Origin: CANHCC01 sp040381555
Lineage (GTDB): Bacteria > Bacteroidota > Bacteroidia > J057 > RFSG01
Length of the DNA: 48,498 bases
Assembly (NCBI GenBank): GCA_040381555.1
Contig: JBEIHC010000003.1
Location: 1-48,498 of the forward strand
Direction of reading: 5' to 3'
Shown: positions 32,589-42,459 of the stretch, piece after piece
Numbering within the stretch: position 1 is the stretch's first letter
Layout of the letters: the number at the start of each line of letters is the position of its first letter
The notes under the pieces: generated by a model
The model's database searches: none
What the model saw: the letters and a program-made list of their open reading frames with translations, nothing else
Told to the model about the DNA's origin: nothing
Program-made: the position numbers and the translations under genes

Positions 32589-35500
32589 ATGAAGCATCTC
32601 ACACGATATTTACTATTCCTGCTTTTCTCCTGGAGTGGATTGATTTGGGCTCAAGCCCCATCCGTTACTGTACTTACTCCTAATGGGGGAGAGGTATGGT
32701 CTGGGGCTACTACCCAAAATATTACTTGGTCTAGTGTGAATATTTCCAATGTAGTTATTGAGTATTCTACCAATAACGGCACCAATTGGATTAACATTGC
32801 TACTTGGCCGGCATCCGCCCAAACTTATGCCTGGGTAGTTCCAGGTGCAGGACCATTGGGTTCCAACCTGTGTTTGGTTCGGATTTACGATGCCCTCAAT
32901 ACAGCGGTTGTCGATCAAAGCAATAATACTTTTACGATTCCTCCTTCCTCTATTACCTTATTACAACCCAATGGAGGGGAGCAATGGCCAGTAGGAAGTC
33001 TCCAATCGATCGTATGGACGCATAGCTCTATTCTGAATATTGATATTGAATATTCTACCAATAATGGCACGAACTGGACCAGTATAGCCACCAATATTCC
33101 GGCTTTAAGGGGTTTCCATAATTGGACGATTCCAGCAACCGTAAGCAGCAATTGTATTGTACGAGTCAAAGATGCTGTGAATCCTTTGACGGTGAATGAT
33201 GTCAGTAATTCTACTTTTTCCATTATTGCTGCCCTAACAATAGATCTGGTTAAATATAGGGGCGGTAGCTTTGACGGGTTTACTTTTTGTCAAAATGCAG
33301 CACCCGCAGTCACAGTACTCACTCCCAATGGTGGAGAAGTTTGGCCGGGTGCCACCACCCAGAATATTACTTGGTCTTATACCAATATTCCGAATAATGT
33401 ACTCATTGAGGTGAGTTATAATAATGGCTCCAATTGGACCACTCTTACCACTTGGCCAGCGTCGGCTCAGACTTTTCCTTGGGTAGTTTCCGGAATTGGA
33501 TCTACTACTTGTTTGGTTCGGGTTAGTGATGCTCAAAATTCTACCATTAATGATGTTAGTAATGCGAATTTCACGATTCCGACAGCGACTATTTCTGTGG
33601 TTCAAGCCAATGGTGGGGAGCAATGGTCTGTTGGTAGCCTTCAGTCTATCGTCTGGAATTCTCAAAGTGTGAATAATGTCAATATAGATTATTCCACCAA
33701 TAATGGTACTTCCTGGGTTTCTGTTGCCACCAATCAAACCGCCCAAAGAGGATTCTTTAACTGGACAATCCCTGCTACTGTTAGTGCCAATTGTTTGGTT
33801 CGGGTGACTGATGCCAGCAATCCTTTAGTAACAGATAATAGTGATGCGGTATTTTCTATAATTGCAGCTCTTACGGTTGATGTGGTTAAGTATAGAGGAG
33901 GGAGTTTTGATGGCTTTACTATTTGTTCAAATCAGACCCCCGCTATTACCGTTCTTACGCCCAATGGGGGAGAAATCTGGTCAGGGGCAACTACTCAAAA
34001 TATCACTTGGTCCTACACGAATATCAGTAATAATGTTCTGATTGAGTATAGTACCAACAATGGCTCCAGTTGGAACACCATTACCACTTGGCCGGTTACT
34101 GCCCGGACCTATCCTTGGATGGTTCCTGGAGCGGGTCCTTTGGGCAGTACTCAGTGTTTGGTGAGAGTCAGTGATGCTCAAAATACTCTTGTTACCGATC
34201 AAAGTAATGCCACCTTTACCATTCCCGGTTCTTCGGTTACTGTTATTCAACCCAATGGGGGAGAGCAATGGCAAGTGGGGAGTTTGCAATCCATTGTATG
34301 GAATGTGCAATCTGTTTTGACGGTTAATATTGAGTACAGTACCAATAACGGTTCAAATTGGATAAGTATCGCTACGAATTTTAACTCTTCCATTGGATTT
34401 TATAATTGGATAGTACCCGCCACCATCAGTAGTAATTGTATTGTCCGGGTTTCTGATTTCGCCAATACGACTACAGTTAATGATATTAGTAATGCCGTAT
34501 TCTCCATTATTGGGGCATCAACGGTGGATGTAAATAAATATAGAGGAGGAGGGTACGATGGGTTTACCTCCTGTTATACCGGTTGTGTGCCGCCAACAGC
34601 GTCTATGTCTGGCACTCAAACAATCTGTACAGGTAGTTCCGCCAATTTATCGATTAATTTTACCGGTTCTGGTCCTTATGTAATTACTTATACCAATGGC
34701 ACAACTCCTGTTACCCAATCTGGAATTACAGCCAATCCTTTTGTGATTAGTGTTACCCCTACGGTTACTACCTCTTATTCTTTAACAGCCTTAAGTAATA
34801 CTTGTGTAAGCGGTCCTATTTCTGGGTCTGCTTTAGTTACCCTTACTTCAGGGCCAACCGCTACTTTAACTGGAAACCAAACTATTTGCTCAGGGGCTTC
34901 TGTTACCCTGACAGTTGCTTTGGGTGGCGCTTCTCCTTGGACGGTTGTTTGGACAGACGGCACCACTCCCATTACTCAAACAGGTATTACCGGTTCTCCT
35001 TTGTTAATCTCTCAAACTCCTGCCTCTTCGAGAACTTATTCTTTAGTCAGTGTGAGCTCTCCTTCCTGTACAGGGGGATTGGCAACAGGTACCGCTGCCA
35101 TACAGGTAAACGCTCCACCTGTAGTAGCGCTCAGTGGGGGAAATACCATTTGCTCTGGCAATACAGGAACGCTCACCTTTACGCTTAGCGGGAATTCTCC
35201 TTGGGATATTGTTTGGACAGATGGGACTTCTAACTTTACTCAACTCGGGGTAACTTCCAGTCCATTTTTGACAACAGTCACGCTAAGCCAAAGCATTACC
35301 TATTCCCCTGTTTCGGTCATCAATGTTTGTGGTAGTGGAACTGTAAATGGGAATGCCCCATTTGTATTAAATGCTGCTCCAGTAGCCACTCTAACAGGGA
35401 CTCAGACTATTTGCGTTGGAGGCACTGCTGTTTTATCTGTTGGAATCACAGGTATTGCTCCTTGGAGTTTATCGTGGACAGATGGCACTACTCCTCAGAC

Positions 35501-38500
35501 TCAGACGGGAATAACCAGTTCGCCTTATTTTATGGTCGTAACCCCTGGCAGTCAAACTACCTATTCCTTAGTCAGTGTCAGTAGTATTTGCAGTGGAACA
35601 GTTTCCGGTACGGCCATCGTTACCCCTCAGTCTGGTCCTACTGCCACTTTGAGTGGCACACAGACGGTATGTGGAATTGGAACTGCTCAATTGAGTGTCG
35701 CATTAACTGGCTCTGCACCTTGGTCTCTAACCTGGACGAATGGCACTACCCCTGTAACTCAAACCGGAATTACCGGTAGTCCATTTTTATTTACTGTAAC
35801 GCCTACCCAAACTACCACTTATAGTTTAACCGTTGTAAGTACTTCAGGTTGTCCTTCTGGTGTACTTTCTGGAGGGGCAGTTGTGAGCGTTTTTTCTATT
35901 CCTACAGCTAGCTTGAGTGGCACTCAGACGGTTTGTTCCGGAGTATCTGCTAATTTAACTATAAGCTTAACGGGAACTTCCCCCTATCAAATTGTTTGGA
36001 CAAATGGTACGACTCCCCAAACGCTAACAGGGATTACCGGAAGTTCTTATACTTTTTCCGTTACGCCTATTTCCAATACAACCTATTCTTTAGTTTCAAT
36101 TCAGAATAGTTGCACCGGTACAGTTTCCGGGCAAGCAATAGTAACATTGGCAACCTCACCCACTGCAACCCTGAGTGGAACGCAGACGATTTGTGGTGTC
36201 GGATCAGCTAGCTTATCTATTGCATTTACCGGAACAGGTCCCTGGAATGTAAGTTACACCGATGGTACTACTCCCAATGCGGTAAATGGTTTGACCAGTT
36301 CACCCTATGTGTTTTCAGTAACGCCAAGCAGTTCGGTTACCTTTACCCTTTTATCTGTTGCCAATCCTTATTGTAGCAGTGGCTTAGTTTCCGGACAAGC
36401 AATTGTTAGTCATTCCTCAGTACCTACCGCAAGTATTAGCGGAACCCAAAGCATTTGTTCCGGACAATCCGCATCACTGACTGTGAGCTTATCTGGAATT
36501 GCCCCCTGGAATTTAACTTGGACAGATGGTACCAACCCTCAGTCACAAACTGGCATAACAAGTTCCCCCTTTATTGTATCTGTTACTCCAATCAGTACAA
36601 GTACTTATAATTTACTATCAGTGCAGAATATTTGCACTGGTACAGTATCTGGACAAGCTCCTGTTGCTGTGTTATCCCCGGCTTCAGCAACCCTTACCGG
36701 ATCCCAAACAATATGTGGGTCTGGTGCGGCTAGTTTGACAATCACCTTCTCTGGGGCAGGCCCTTGGAATGTAAGCTGGACAAATGGAACAACACTTGCT
36801 AGTCAGAATGGAATTACGGCCTCCCCTTATGTATTTACGGTCACACCAACTGGTTTAACAACCTATAGTTTGGTATCTGTTACTAATCCATTTTGTAGTA
36901 TTGGTTCAGTATCGGGTACAGCATTAGTGAACCAGATGCCTTTGCCTACTGCGACAATCAGTGGCACTCAAAGTCTGTGTGCAGGTCAGTCAGCCCTGAT
37001 CACGGTTAATTTAACAGGCAGCGCTCCCTGGAACTTTACCTGGACAGATGGTACCAATGCGAACACTGTATTGGCAACTACAGCCTCAGTGCATGTGCTA
37101 TCTGTAACACCTGCATCCACAAGAACTTATACAGTCAGCTCAGTTTCGGATGCTTGTGGACTGGGCACTCAATCAGGCAATGCTGCCATTACGGTTACTC
37201 TTTTACCTACTGCAAGCATTTCAGGTACGCAAACGATTTGTATCGGAAGTGGAGCAACTCTCTCTGCAACTTTAACTGGATCCAGCCCTTGGTCTTTAAC
37301 CTGGACAGATGGGGTTAGCCCGGTAATGGTTACAGGAATTACTAGTACTCCTTATACCTGGTCTATCAGCCCCGCGGTTCAAACATCCTACACATTAACC
37401 AATGTAAGTAATGGTTGTGCTGGCTCAGTTTCTGGAATCGCCCTAGTAAGACCGATTGCCGTACCAACGGCTACATTAAGTGGAAATCAAACTGTCTGCC
37501 CCATTCAGGCTGCTCAATTAAGTGTGGCATTAACAGGCGTTCAACCATGGACAATCACCTGGACAAATGGTACAACCCCAATAACTGTAACTGGAATCAA
37601 TACCAGCCCTTATACTTTTTCTGTAACCAGCATGAGCAGTAGGACCTACACCTTAACTCAAGTCGGCTCACAGGGATGCAGTCCTGGCACTGTTTCTGGT
37701 AATGCAGTGGTTAGTATTCAACCTATGCCGACAGCTGCCTTGTCTGGAGCTGGGTCTATTTGCGCCGGACAAACTTTTCAGTTTTCGGTTGCTTTAACAG
37801 GTAGTTCGCCTTGGACTTTCTCCTATACAGATGGAACCAATACGAATTCGATTATAAATACCACCATGACTCCCTACTGGGTGAGTGTTACCCCTTCCAC
37901 TACGCGTACTTATTCTTTGGTTTCTTTGAATAATGCCTGTGGTTCAGGCACAGTCAGCGGAACGGCAAGTGTGCAGGTAACTCAGGTTGTGTCTGCGACG
38001 CTTTCTGGATCTCAAACAATTTGTAATGGGAATAGTGGCAATATCAGCGCCAGCTTAGTGGGCAATGCTCCCTGGAATCTTACCTGGACGGATGGGGTAA
38101 ATTCATTCCCTGTAAGTGGAATTACTTCCAGTCCTTTTGTCTTTTCTGTTTCCCCTACAGCAACTACCACTTTCGTAGTACTGAATGTGAATGCTGGAGG
38201 TTGCGTTGGCTCTGCATTTGGCAGTCATGTTGTATCGGTGATACCCGGTCCAACCTTGAATGTGAGTGGAGGTCAGAATGTATGTTCAGGCGTTGGGGTT
38301 CAAATGAATTTTAGTATGACAGGAAATCCTCCTTGGAACATCACCTTTACCAATGGAACTAATACCTTCACTCAAACTGGATTAACAAGCAGTCCCTATA
38401 TTTTTAATTTTACGCCATCCGCTTCCGTTACCTATACGCCTATTTCAGTGAGTAATGCTTGTGGTGCAGGAAGTGTGAGTGGAAATGCGATTTATCAGGT

Positions 38501-40553
38501 TACCCCTTTAACGACCGCTAGTATTTCAGGAAGTCAATCTATTTGTCCAGGAGGTTCTGCTACTTTGAGTGTAAACTTTACTGGGAGTGGTCCTTGGAGT
38601 TTTATTTATTCAAATGGATTTAGTAATACCTCCGTGAGCACTGTAACCGCTTCTCCATGGACTGTAACGGTTACCCCTTCTATCTCCACAACTTATACAT
38701 TGGTGAGTTTGATCTCCAATGGATGTGCTGGGGCTATATCGGGGAGTGCAGTAGTTTCGCTCACTCCTACAGCCAATGCCAGTATCAGTGGATCTCACAC
38801 AATTTGTGCTGGAGCCAGTGCCCTACTTACGGTTAATTTAAGTGGAGTAGGACCTTGGAATTTAACTTGGACGGATGGGACGAACTTTACCTCCCAGACA
38901 GGTATTTCTACTTCGCCATACTTGTTTTCTGTCAGTCCGGTAAATTCTACCACTTATAGTTTAAGCAATTTAGTTTCTCAAGGTTGTACAGGATCTGTTT
39001 CGGGCTCAGGAGTGGTTACGCTTCAATCTGGTCCTACAGCCTCCATTAGTGGCAATCAAACCATTTGTATAGGAGATAGCGCTCAAGTCAGCATTCAACT
39101 GACAGGTACTGGGCCTTGGGATATTACCTGGATGCAAGGAAGTTCGACTTTAACTCAGACCGGATTAACCAATTCTCCTTGGGTTATTTCAGTTACCCCA
39201 TCTGTTGCCACAACCTACAAAGTAACCTCTGTTTCTGCCCCTGGTTGTAGTACAGGTACTATCAGCGGAAGTGGTCAGGTGGTTGTTCAGTTGGCTCCGA
39301 TTCCTTCTCCGGCTGTGGTTCAATCAAATCAGTCAATCTGCAGTACCTCTTCTTTGGTGGTTGCCAATACCCCCACTTCCGGAACGGGAGTATGGACAGT
39401 TACAGCTGGTACTTCTACGGTTTTAAATCCAGGAAATGCCACTAGTTCTGTGGTAAGTTTGAGTCAGGGTTTGAATCGCTTTATCTGGACCGTTACCTTA
39501 GGAGCATGTTCCTCTTCCGATCAATTAGATATCTATCGAGAAATACCTCCTGCACCTTCTAATGCAGGACCTTCTCAAGTTATTTGTGGCAGCACAGCAA
39601 CTCTTGCTGGAAATACTCCAACCAATAATGCCACTGGTACTTGGTCTATTGTGAGTGGATCCTGCATTATTACCAATCCGAATTCCTTAAACTCTTCAGT
39701 AACCAATATCGCACCTGGGCAAACGGTGTTGCGTTGGACAATCAGCAATGGTGTTTGCCCCTCTACGCAGGATACTTTGACAATTGTTTCTGCATTAGGA
39801 GTAACTCAAGCCAATGCAGGAGCAGATCAAACCATTTGTATTGGCTCTGCCAACTTGAACGCGAATATGGCTAATCCAGGTCAGGGATTTTGGACGGTTG
39901 TTTCAGGTTCGGGAGTTGTAAGTAATTCCATTTCTAACTCCACTCAATTAACGGGAATAACAGTCGGTACAACCGTATTAGCTTGGACTTTGACCAACGC
40001 TGGATGTATTTCCTCAGATACAATGAGGATAAATAGAATTAGTGCCCCATTGGCCAACTTTACCTATACTCAAGCAGGGAGTTTATTCTCCTTTACCGAT
40101 TTATCACAGAATCCGGTTTCTTGGTTCTGGACATTTGGAGATGGGAATAATAGCAATCAGCAAAATCCCCAGCATACCTATCAGCAGTCAGGGATGTACA
40201 CAGTTACTTTAATTGTGGCCAATGGATGTGGGAGTGATACGGCGGTTTATCAGGTCAATAATTGGGGGGTAAGTACTAGTGTTGATTTAGACCTCTCAGA
40301 TTTAATGGAGATCTGGCCAAATCCATCAAGTGGCAGGACCAGCATATACATAAAAAATGCTGCTTATCAAGACCTAGATTTGAGAGTTTATGACATGCTT
40401 GGCCATTTAGTCATGGTAAATGGCAAGAAGAATTTAACTCCGAATGGTTTACAATGGGACTTAAATTTATCTGATTTAAGTACTGGAGTCTATCAAATAC
40501 GAGTTTCAGGCTCTGGAATGCAGGGTATTGGCAAGCTTTTGCTGGTGAAATAA
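32589..40553 (+). CDS. Giant T9SS-secreted adhesin-like protein, 2654 aa (cassette copy 1)
   Basis: Signal peptide (YLLFLLFSWSGLIWAQ). Residues ~26-665 hold three ~213-residue modules, each a pair of Kre9/KNH-like Ig domains (VTVLTPNGGEVWSGATTQNITW..., then LQPNGGEQWPVGSLQSIVW...) closed by the linker KYRGGSFDGF or KYRGGGYDGF. From ~668 to ~2236 come 18 Ig-like modules of ~87 residues (PTATLSGTQTICSG... / WTDGTTPVTQTGITSSP / TTYSLVSVS..C.GTVSG), nearly all with one Cys near each end. Three AGADQTIC/GxWxVxSG modules, a PKD domain (WFWTFGDGNNSNQQNPQHTY) and a type A T9SS tail (IWPNPSSGR...GIGKLLLVK) follow. It is a filamentous surface protein, probably adhesive or structural (inference). The ligand is unknown. 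Confidence 0.9.
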   Translation: MKHLTRYLLFLLFSWSGLIWAQAPSVTVLTPNGGEVWSGATTQNITWSSVNISNVVIEYSTNNGTNWINIATWPASAQTYAWVVPGAGPLGSNLCLVRIYDALNTAVVDQSNNTFTIPPSSITLLQPNGGEQWPVGSLQSIVWTHSSILNIDIEYSTNNGTNWTSIATNIPALRGFHNWTIPATVSSNCIVRVKDAVNPLTVNDVSNSTFSIIAALTIDLVKYRGGSFDGFTFCQNAAPAVTVLTPNGGEVWPGATTQNITWSYTNIPNNVLIEVSYNNGSNWTTLTTWPASAQTFPWVVSGIGSTTCLVRVSDAQNSTINDVSNANFTIPTATISVVQANGGEQWSVGSLQSIVWNSQSVNNVNIDYSTNNGTSWVSVATNQTAQRGFFNWTIPATVSANCLVRVTDASNPLVTDNSDAVFSIIAALTVDVVKYRGGSFDGFTICSNQTPAITVLTPNGGEIWSGATTQNITWSYTNISNNVLIEYSTNNGSSWNTITTWPVTARTYPWMVPGAGPLGSTQCLVRVSDAQNTLVTDQSNATFTIPGSSVTVIQPNGGEQWQVGSLQSIVWNVQSVLTVNIEYSTNNGSNWISIATNFNSSIGFYNWIVPATISSNCIVRVSDFANTTTVNDISNAVFSIIGASTVDVNKYRGGGYDGFTSCYTGCVPPTASMSGTQTICTGSSANLSINFTGSGPYVITYTNGTTPVTQSGITANPFVISVTPTVTTSYSLTALSNTCVSGPISGSALVTLTSGPTATLTGNQTICSGASVTLTVALGGASPWTVVWTDGTTPITQTGITGSPLLISQTPASSRTYSLVSVSSPSCTGGLATGTAAIQVNAPPVVALSGGNTICSGNTGTLTFTLSGNSPWDIVWTDGTSNFTQLGVTSSPFLTTVTLSQSITYSPVSVINVCGSGTVNGNAPFVLNAAPVATLTGTQTICVGGTAVLSVGITGIAPWSLSWTDGTTPQTQTGITSSPYFMVVTPGSQTTYSLVSVSSICSGTVSGTAIVTPQSGPTATLSGTQTVCGIGTAQLSVALTGSAPWSLTWTNGTTPVTQTGITGSPFLFTVTPTQTTTYSLTVVSTSGCPSGVLSGGAVVSVFSIPTASLSGTQTVCSGVSANLTISLTGTSPYQIVWTNGTTPQTLTGITGSSYTFSVTPISNTTYSLVSIQNSCTGTVSGQAIVTLATSPTATLSGTQTICGVGSASLSIAFTGTGPWNVSYTDGTTPNAVNGLTSSPYVFSVTPSSSVTFTLLSVANPYCSSGLVSGQAIVSHSSVPTASISGTQSICSGQSASLTVSLSGIAPWNLTWTDGTNPQSQTGITSSPFIVSVTPISTSTYNLLSVQNICTGTVSGQAPVAVLSPASATLTGSQTICGSGAASLTITFSGAGPWNVSWTNGTTLASQNGITASPYVFTVTPTGLTTYSLVSVTNPFCSIGSVSGTALVNQMPLPTATISGTQSLCAGQSALITVNLTGSAPWNFTWTDGTNANTVLATTASVHVLSVTPASTRTYTVSSVSDACGLGTQSGNAAITVTLLPTASISGTQTICIGSGATLSATLTGSSPWSLTWTDGVSPVMVTGITSTPYTWSISPAVQTSYTLTNVSNGCAGSVSGIALVRPIAVPTATLSGNQTVCPIQAAQLSVALTGVQPWTITWTNGTTPITVTGINTSPYTFSVTSMSSRTYTLTQVGSQGCSPGTVSGNAVVSIQPMPTAALSGAGSICAGQTFQFSVALTGSSPWTFSYTDGTNTNSIINTTMTPYWVSVTPSTTRTYSLVSLNNACGSGTVSGTASVQVTQVVSATLSGSQTICNGNSGNISASLVGNAPWNLTWTDGVNSFPVSGITSSPFVFSVSPTATTTFVVLNVNAGGCVGSAFGSHVVSVIPGPTLNVSGGQNVCSGVGVQMNFSMTGNPPWNITFTNGTNTFTQTGLTSSPYIFNFTPSASVTYTPISVSNACGAGSVSGNAIYQVTPLTTASISGSQSICPGGSATLSVNFTGSGPWSFIYSNGFSNTSVSTVTASPWTVTVTPSISTTYTLVSLISNGCAGAISGSAVVSLTPTANASISGSHTICAGASALLTVNLSGVGPWNLTWTDGTNFTSQTGISTSPYLFSVSPVNSTTYSLSNLVSQGCTGSVSGSGVVTLQSGPTASISGNQTICIGDSAQVSIQLTGTGPWDITWMQGSSTLTQTGLTNSPWVISVTPSVATTYKVTSVSAPGCSTGTISGSGQVVVQLAPIPSPAVVQSNQSICSTSSLVVANTPTSGTGVWTVTAGTSTVLNPGNATSSVVSLSQGLNRFIWTVTLGACSSSDQLDIYREIPPAPSNAGPSQVICGSTATLAGNTPTNNATGTWSIVSGSCIITNPNSLNSSVTNIAPGQTVLRWTISNGVCPSTQDTLTIVSALGVTQANAGADQTICIGSANLNANMANPGQGFWTVVSGSGVVSNSISNSTQLTGITVGTTVLAWTLTNAGCISSDTMRINRISAPLANFTYTQAGSLFSFTDLSQNPVSWFWTFGDGNNSNQQNPQHTYQQSGMYTVTLIVANGCGSDTAVYQVNNWGVSTSVDLDLSDLMEIWPNPSSGRTSIYIKNAAYQDLDLRVYDMLGHLVMVNGKKNLTPNGLQWDLNLSDLSTGVYQIRVSGSGMQGIGKLLLVK
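32664..34590 (+). repeat. Three ~640-bp Kre9-like double modules in the 2654-aa protein
   Basis: Modules begin at 32664, 33309 and 33945 (lengths 645, 636 and ~645 bp). Each encodes two Ig-like halves starting with TPNGGE or QPNGGE/QANGGE and ends with the [KR]YRGGxxDG[FY] linker. The protein copies are very similar while the DNA has many silent differences, so the duplication is not recent. The same module type is present six times in the protein starting at 42460. Confidence 0.85.
34591..39297 (+). repeat. Eighteen ~261-bp Ig-like coding repeats
   Basis: Units encode ~87 residues beginning with PTAxLSGTQTIC and ending with GTVSGxAxV. Counting the SGTQTIC-type starts gives 18. Units are diverged in DNA but keep WTDGT and TTYSL. 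Long minus-strand frames within this region are products of the repeated codon pattern, not genes. Confidence 0.85.
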
Positions 40554-40592
40554 GCACTTTTCCACTAATAAATTAGTAAGATCTTGGTCGTA

Positions 40593-40615
40593 AAAGGCTT
40601 TGATTACAGCCCTTT
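40593..40615 (+). terminator. Terminator-like hairpin after the 2654-aa gene
   Basis: AAAGGCT (40593-40599) pairs with AGCCCTTT (40608-40615), one bulged C, loop TTGATTAC, followed by GTGTTTT. It lies 39 bases after the stop codon, so the first cassette probably ends here, and the second cassette has its own promoter. Confidence 0.45.
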
Positions 40616-40646
40616 GTGTTTTCCATAGATTATTTCTCCACAAATA

Positions 40647-40678
40647 TTTGTAATTGTAATATATTGTGGTCATATTTG
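40647..40678 (+). promoter_or_regulatory. Promoter of the second SUMF1-like/giant-protein cassette
   Basis: TTTG at 40647-40650, 20-base spacer, then CATATTTG at 40671-40678 (one mismatch to TAnnTTTG). The -33 box is part of a 10-base palindrome CAAATATTTG (40641-40650). The predicted start near 40685 leaves about 27 bases to the ATG at 40712. Confidence 0.55.
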
Positions 40679-40711
40679 AAATCTAATTTAATAACGAAAA
40701 ACAATAATTTT

Positions 40712-42439
40712 ATGAAAACTGTTTCTCAATTTCTGTTTGGTGTCCTATTGTTGGCACTTGGTTTTAGCGCAAATGCGAATAACCTGACCATTACCAATGT
40801 TTCGTTGACGGGAGCAACTTCTACCACGATTCAGGTACAATACAATATGTTTTGGGATAATTCCTGGAGAGATTTGGAGAATTGGGATGCAGCTTGGGTT
40901 TTTGTGAAGTATTCTACCAATGCGGGATTAAATTGGGCTCATGCCACTTTAAGTACAACTGGGCATGTAAGTGGTACAGCAACTCCAAGTGCGACAGTTC
41001 AAATTCCACAAGACAACATGGGTGCATTTATATATCGTTCTGCTACAGGTAGCGGGACTTACACCATTACAAGCCAGCAATTGCAATGGAACTTCACGGC
41101 CAATGGTTTAAACCAAACTCAAGCTTCCGGTGCTACTATTCGGGTATTCGGAATGGAGATGGTGTATATTCCACAAGGGGAGTATTATTTGGGGGATGGG
41201 GTGAATTATTCTACCACGCCAACCCCTACGGCAAGTGCGTTTACTAGGTCTAATACCAATAGTAGTGCTGGTTTTATCCCTCCTAATATTTCAGAGACTT
41301 TAAATGACCCCTTTTACGGAGACTTTAGGATTAATGGATTGCTTGGTGTAGATTTAAATAATGATACAGTTGTATCTACTTGGCCGACAGATGCACCAAG
41401 TTTTCCAACTGGATATAAAGCATTTTATTGCATGAAATACAAAGTTACGCAAGGACAATACACGGATTTTTTAAATACGCTTACCTACGATCAGCAATCA
41501 CAAAGGGTCAATAATGCGAATAATACTGCAAATGCTAGTATTTGGGATGGGTCCACAACTGCACTTCCGTCTCATCGTAATAATATATTTGTATTAACCC
41601 CTGGCATTAGTAATACTCAGCCACGCGTTTATACAGCAACTCGTCCGGATCGTGAATGTAATTACATAAACTGGCCTGATGCGGCTGCCTACCTTGACTG
41701 GGCATCTTTAAGACCATATACTGAATTTGAAAAAGAGAAAATTGGAAGAGGTCCAGTTCCTCCTGTTCAGGGAGAAGTAGCTAATGGGACAACATCTTTT
41801 ACAGCTCTGGTTGGTATAACATCGGGTGTTGAAAATGGTACAGAAATAGCAACGAATACAACTCAAAATTTATACAATGTTAGTCAGGAGTATTATCCAA
41901 CTGGCGGGGATAATGGCAATTTTTACAGAGCTCCAATTCGCTCCGGAATCTTCAGCACAAGTTCTTCAACCAGGGTTCAATCTGGTTCAACTTATTATGG
42001 CGTTAAAGATTATGGAAGTGGGTTAATAGAGTGGCAAGTTAGTTTTGCAACACTTGCAGGTCGTTCATTCACAGGACTACATGGAAATGGGGTATTAAAT
42101 TCAAGTGCACAGGCAGATGTAAATTTTTGGCCTGGCGTTAATGGCAATGCTACGACAGGCACTGCCAATGCTACCTATGCAGGCACGACTGGTGTGAATA
42201 CTGGAGCCGGTATCACCTTCACTGGGTTTATGAATTATAATGCTGCTATATATTCCGCAGTATGGGGGCCTTGGCTTGGTACTAGTTATCATAACAATTC
42301 CTATCCTTATTTTATTTCTGCTAGGATGAATCCTGGATACTTGAATGTGAGTACAATTTCTACCTCAACAGGACGACAAACCTCCTACACAACCCGTTAT
42401 CAAACGATGGGTTTCCGTGGTGTAAAATCCAATCTTTAA
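40712..42439 (+). CDS. Secreted SUMF1-like protein without catalytic cysteines (cassette copy 2)
   Basis: 575 residues from the ATG at 40712, which begins a signal peptide (VSQFLFGVLLLALGFSANA); a longer frame from 40616 crosses the promoter and is rejected. The N-terminal domain is a close relative of that in the gene at 31007 (NNLTITNVSLTGATSTTIQVQYNMFWDNSWRD, NWDAAWVFVKYST). The SUMF1 fold follows: MEMVYIPQGEYYLGDG, FYCMKYKVTQGQYTDFLNTL, DRECNYINWPDAAAYLDWASLRPYTEFEKEKIGRGP, YGVKDYGSGLIEWQV and the end MGFRGVKSNL. The C-terminal third, where FGE carries its Cys pair, has no cysteine at all, so formylglycine synthesis is excluded and a binding role is likelier. The giant gene follows 20 bases downstream. 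Confidence 0.82.
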   Translation: MKTVSQFLFGVLLLALGFSANANNLTITNVSLTGATSTTIQVQYNMFWDNSWRDLENWDAAWVFVKYSTNAGLNWAHATLSTTGHVSGTATPSATVQIPQDNMGAFIYRSATGSGTYTITSQQLQWNFTANGLNQTQASGATIRVFGMEMVYIPQGEYYLGDGVNYSTTPTPTASAFTRSNTNSSAGFIPPNISETLNDPFYGDFRINGLLGVDLNNDTVVSTWPTDAPSFPTGYKAFYCMKYKVTQGQYTDFLNTLTYDQQSQRVNNANNTANASIWDGSTTALPSHRNNIFVLTPGISNTQPRVYTATRPDRECNYINWPDAAAYLDWASLRPYTEFEKEKIGRGPVPPVQGEVANGTTSFTALVGITSGVENGTEIATNTTQNLYNVSQEYYPTGGDNGNFYRAPIRSGIFSTSSSTRVQSGSTYYGVKDYGSGLIEWQVSFATLAGRSFTGLHGNGVLNSSAQADVNFWPGVNGNATTGTANATYAGTTGVNTGAGITFTGFMNYNAAIYSAVWGPWLGTSYHNNSYPYFISARMNPGYLNVSTISTSTGRQTSYTTRYQTMGFRGVKSNL

Positions 42440-42459
42440 TCTTTTAACCCATCCCGGTT

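Noticed and set aside
33234..33746. 170-codon minus-strand frame in the 2654-aa gene, and others at 32613, 33981, 25252, 45813 and 47377
   Set aside because: They arise from the repeated Thr/Asn/Ser/Gly codons of the Ig modules on the other strand; the plus-strand frame is continuous with signal peptide and domains.
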